A stretch of 7,619 nt of DNA from positions 1 to 7,619 of the forward strand of contig CAYPHV010000050.1 in assembly GCA_964410645.1 (NCBI GenBank), in the 5' to 3' direction. Source of the DNA: JALTBU01 sp964410645 (lineage in GTDB: Bacteria; Campylobacterota; Campylobacteria; Campylobacterales; Nautiliaceae). Shown here piece by piece: positions 7,301-7,619 of the stretch (its first letter is position 1; every line of letters begins with the position of its first letter). The position numbers were made by a program, and so were the translations under genes. Below the pieces are notes generated by a model. That model did not search any database and was not told the DNA's origin. It was given only the letters and a program-made list of their open reading frames with translations.

Positions 7301-7575
7301 CATCAGGAATTGATGTCAAAAAAGTATTGAAAGTAAGCGAAGGAAGGCCTAATATCGTTGATATGATCAAAAATGAGGAAATCGCTTTGGTTGTAAATAC
7401 GAGTGATAATAGAGCAAGCAAAAATGATGCAAAAATTATCAGACGTGAAGTTTTAAATAACGGTATTCCGTATTTTACAACTATATCCGCAGCCTTAGCC
7501 GCTGTTGATGCAATCAAATTTCTTCAAAATAACGAAATCAGCGTATCTTCTCTTCAAAATTATTTTAAAATTTAG
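4306..7575 (+). CDS. carB: Carbamoyl-phosphate synthase large subunit CarB
   Basis: This complete 1,089-residue protein makes carbamoyl phosphate from bicarbonate, ammonia (channelled from glutamine hydrolysis in CarA) and two ATP, feeding pyrimidine and arginine synthesis in the cytoplasm. It shows the duplicated architecture. The first half opens with GSGPIIIGQACEFDYSG and has an ATP-grasp fold containing RASFTLGGLGSG and EMNPRVSRSSALASKATGYP. An oligomerisation region spans about 405-550. The second half opens near residue 556 with GGGPNRIGQGIEFDY and has RPSYVLGGRAM, EEAGIHSGDSACSLP and EVNPRASRTVPFVSKATGMP. An MGS-like allosteric domain covers about 955-1080, with VATSGTYKV, EGRPNIVDMIKN and VVNTSDNRASKND. 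The RASFTLGG variant replaces the E. coli RPSFTMGG in the first grasp; I recall it from Campylobacterota. carA is not adjacent, as is usual in that group. AAAGG 6 nt upstream supports the start. No frameshift or missing key motif is seen. Confidence 0.98.
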   Translation: MPKREDIKTILLIGSGPIIIGQACEFDYSGVQAAKTLKSLGYRVVLINSNPATIMTDPEFADATYIEPIIPGVIEKIIKKEKIDAILPTMGGQTALNVAMEMYEKGMLKGVEFLGANPEAIKKGEDRNIFKQAVKKTGLEMAKSKAVNNMEEAVQAVKEIGFPAILRASFTLGGLGSGIAYNMDEFKELAKTGLEASPISEIEIMESVIGWKEYEMEVIRDREDNCIIVCSIENVDPMGVHTGDSITVAPALTLTDKEYQRLRDASFAILREIGVDTGGSNVQFAINPENGRMIVIEMNPRVSRSSALASKATGYPIAKVATLLAVGYTLDEITNDITGTAASFEPVSDYIITKIPRFTFEKFPSANATLTTSMKSVGEVMAIGRTFKESLQKAICSLETGLSGLDPVECSEEELKRKIRIPNDKRILYIAEAFRKKLSVNEVYDLCKIDRWFLNQIKEIVDFEKFIDQDILKNEELLRYAKSYGFSDKKISFLANVSEEDVYQARKKMGINIDYNEVDTCAAEFDTTTSYLYSTVNITKNVPLRKADFNDKKVLILGGGPNRIGQGIEFDYCCVHAAYALTDLGVKTIMYNCNPETVSTDYDTSDVLYFEPIDFERVRNVIELENPDGVIVQFGGQTPLKLAGDLTKIGAKIIGTSAEVIDEAEDREKFSKFIQKLKLNQPENGTAFTKKEAFKIAKRISYPVLVRPSYVLGGRAMRIVYNEDELREYMDEAVSVSNKSPVLIDKFLDNSIELDVDALSDTKNVYIGGIMQHIEEAGIHSGDSACSLPTVSISREKIKEIENATKKIALNLGVKGLLNIQYALHRNKLFLIEVNPRASRTVPFVSKATGMPLAKIATRIMWNLVYNPDINDGNILEEALNFYNKFNVVTFDGNVYKPHIKKHIALKEAVFPFNKLPGADLILGPEMKSTGEVMGISSSFGESFSKVQQACKNILPTKGRVFISLTDLDKESAPNLAKSLKKLGFDIVATSGTYKVITASGIDVKKVLKVSEGRPNIVDMIKNEEIALVVNTSDNRASKNDAKIIRREVLNNGIPYFTTISAALAAVDAIKFLQNNEISVSSLQNYFKI

Positions 7576-7619
7576 AAAATTTTCTCTTTTTTCAATATTT
7601 CTTCGAAAACTTCTTGACA
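7572..7619 (-). CDS. Possible 3' end of a convergent gene, cut by the window edge
   Basis: On the minus strand an open frame runs in from the right edge and reads CQEVFEEILKKEKIF before TAA at 7572-7574. The residues look like an ordinary charged, helical C-terminus. If real, the gene overlaps the carB stop by 4 nt, in the tight convergent layout common in compact genomes. Only 15 codons are visible, so a chance open frame cannot be excluded and no function can be assigned. Confidence 0.38.
   Translation of the reverse strand, partial: CQEVFEEILKKEKIF

Noticed and set aside
6580..7517. Antisense open frames under the second half of carB
   Set aside because: Entirely within carB on the opposite strand; their composition reflects the complement of carB codons.
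7574..7585. Perfect palindrome AGAAAATTTTCT followed by a T-run, as a carB terminator
   Set aside because: It has no loop and almost no G or C, so the RNA hairpin would be only about four weak pairs; not a convincing intrinsic terminator.

Overview
The window looks like chromosomal DNA from an AT-rich bacterium, probably a member of the Campylobacterota (Epsilonproteobacteria). The stand-alone, roughly 1,090-residue CarB, with the variant first ATP-grasp motif RASFTLGG that I associate with this group, points that way. So do the heavy use of AGA, ATA and AAA codons and the DnaQ-type exonuclease with a long N-terminal extension. Assignment to a thermophilic order such as Nautiliales is only an impression.

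Left part (1-616): a small type II toxin-antitoxin locus. A promoter with a near-perfect palindrome across its spacer and -10 drives an intact AbrB/MazE-type antitoxin. The MazF/PemK-type toxin that follows is recognisable at protein level but looks broken. It has an in-frame stop at 286-288, no usual start codon after that stop, changes at two conserved positions, and no C-terminal helix.

Middle-left (617-2537, minus strand): a compact type II restriction-modification pair. The adenine methyltransferase is a clear HinfI/CcrM relative (expected target GANTC) with a C-terminal RAMA-like domain. The nuclease gene starts inside its 3' end. The nuclease gene is strikingly AT-rich and its protein is full of Asn, Ile and Lys, which suggests horizontal acquisition. 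With the toxin-antitoxin locus it forms a small accessory or defence patch beside core genes.

Middle (2620-4223, minus strand): a two-gene core operon. It encodes a DEDDh 3'-5' exonuclease of the DnaQ superfamily with a TTG start, followed by undecaprenyl-diphosphatase UppP, whose ATG overlaps the exonuclease stop as TAATG.

Right part (4224-7619, plus strand): an 82-bp intergenic stretch carries back-to-back promoters for the exonuclease operon and for carB, the complete large subunit of carbamoyl-phosphate synthase. At the right edge, a convergent minus-strand reading frame may end by overlapping the carB stop by 4 nt.

I see no rRNA, tRNA, CRISPR array or insertion sequence, and nothing that clearly amounts to a new type of system. 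The most interesting material is the decayed toxin beside an intact antitoxin and operator, and the GANTC-type restriction-modification pair next to it.
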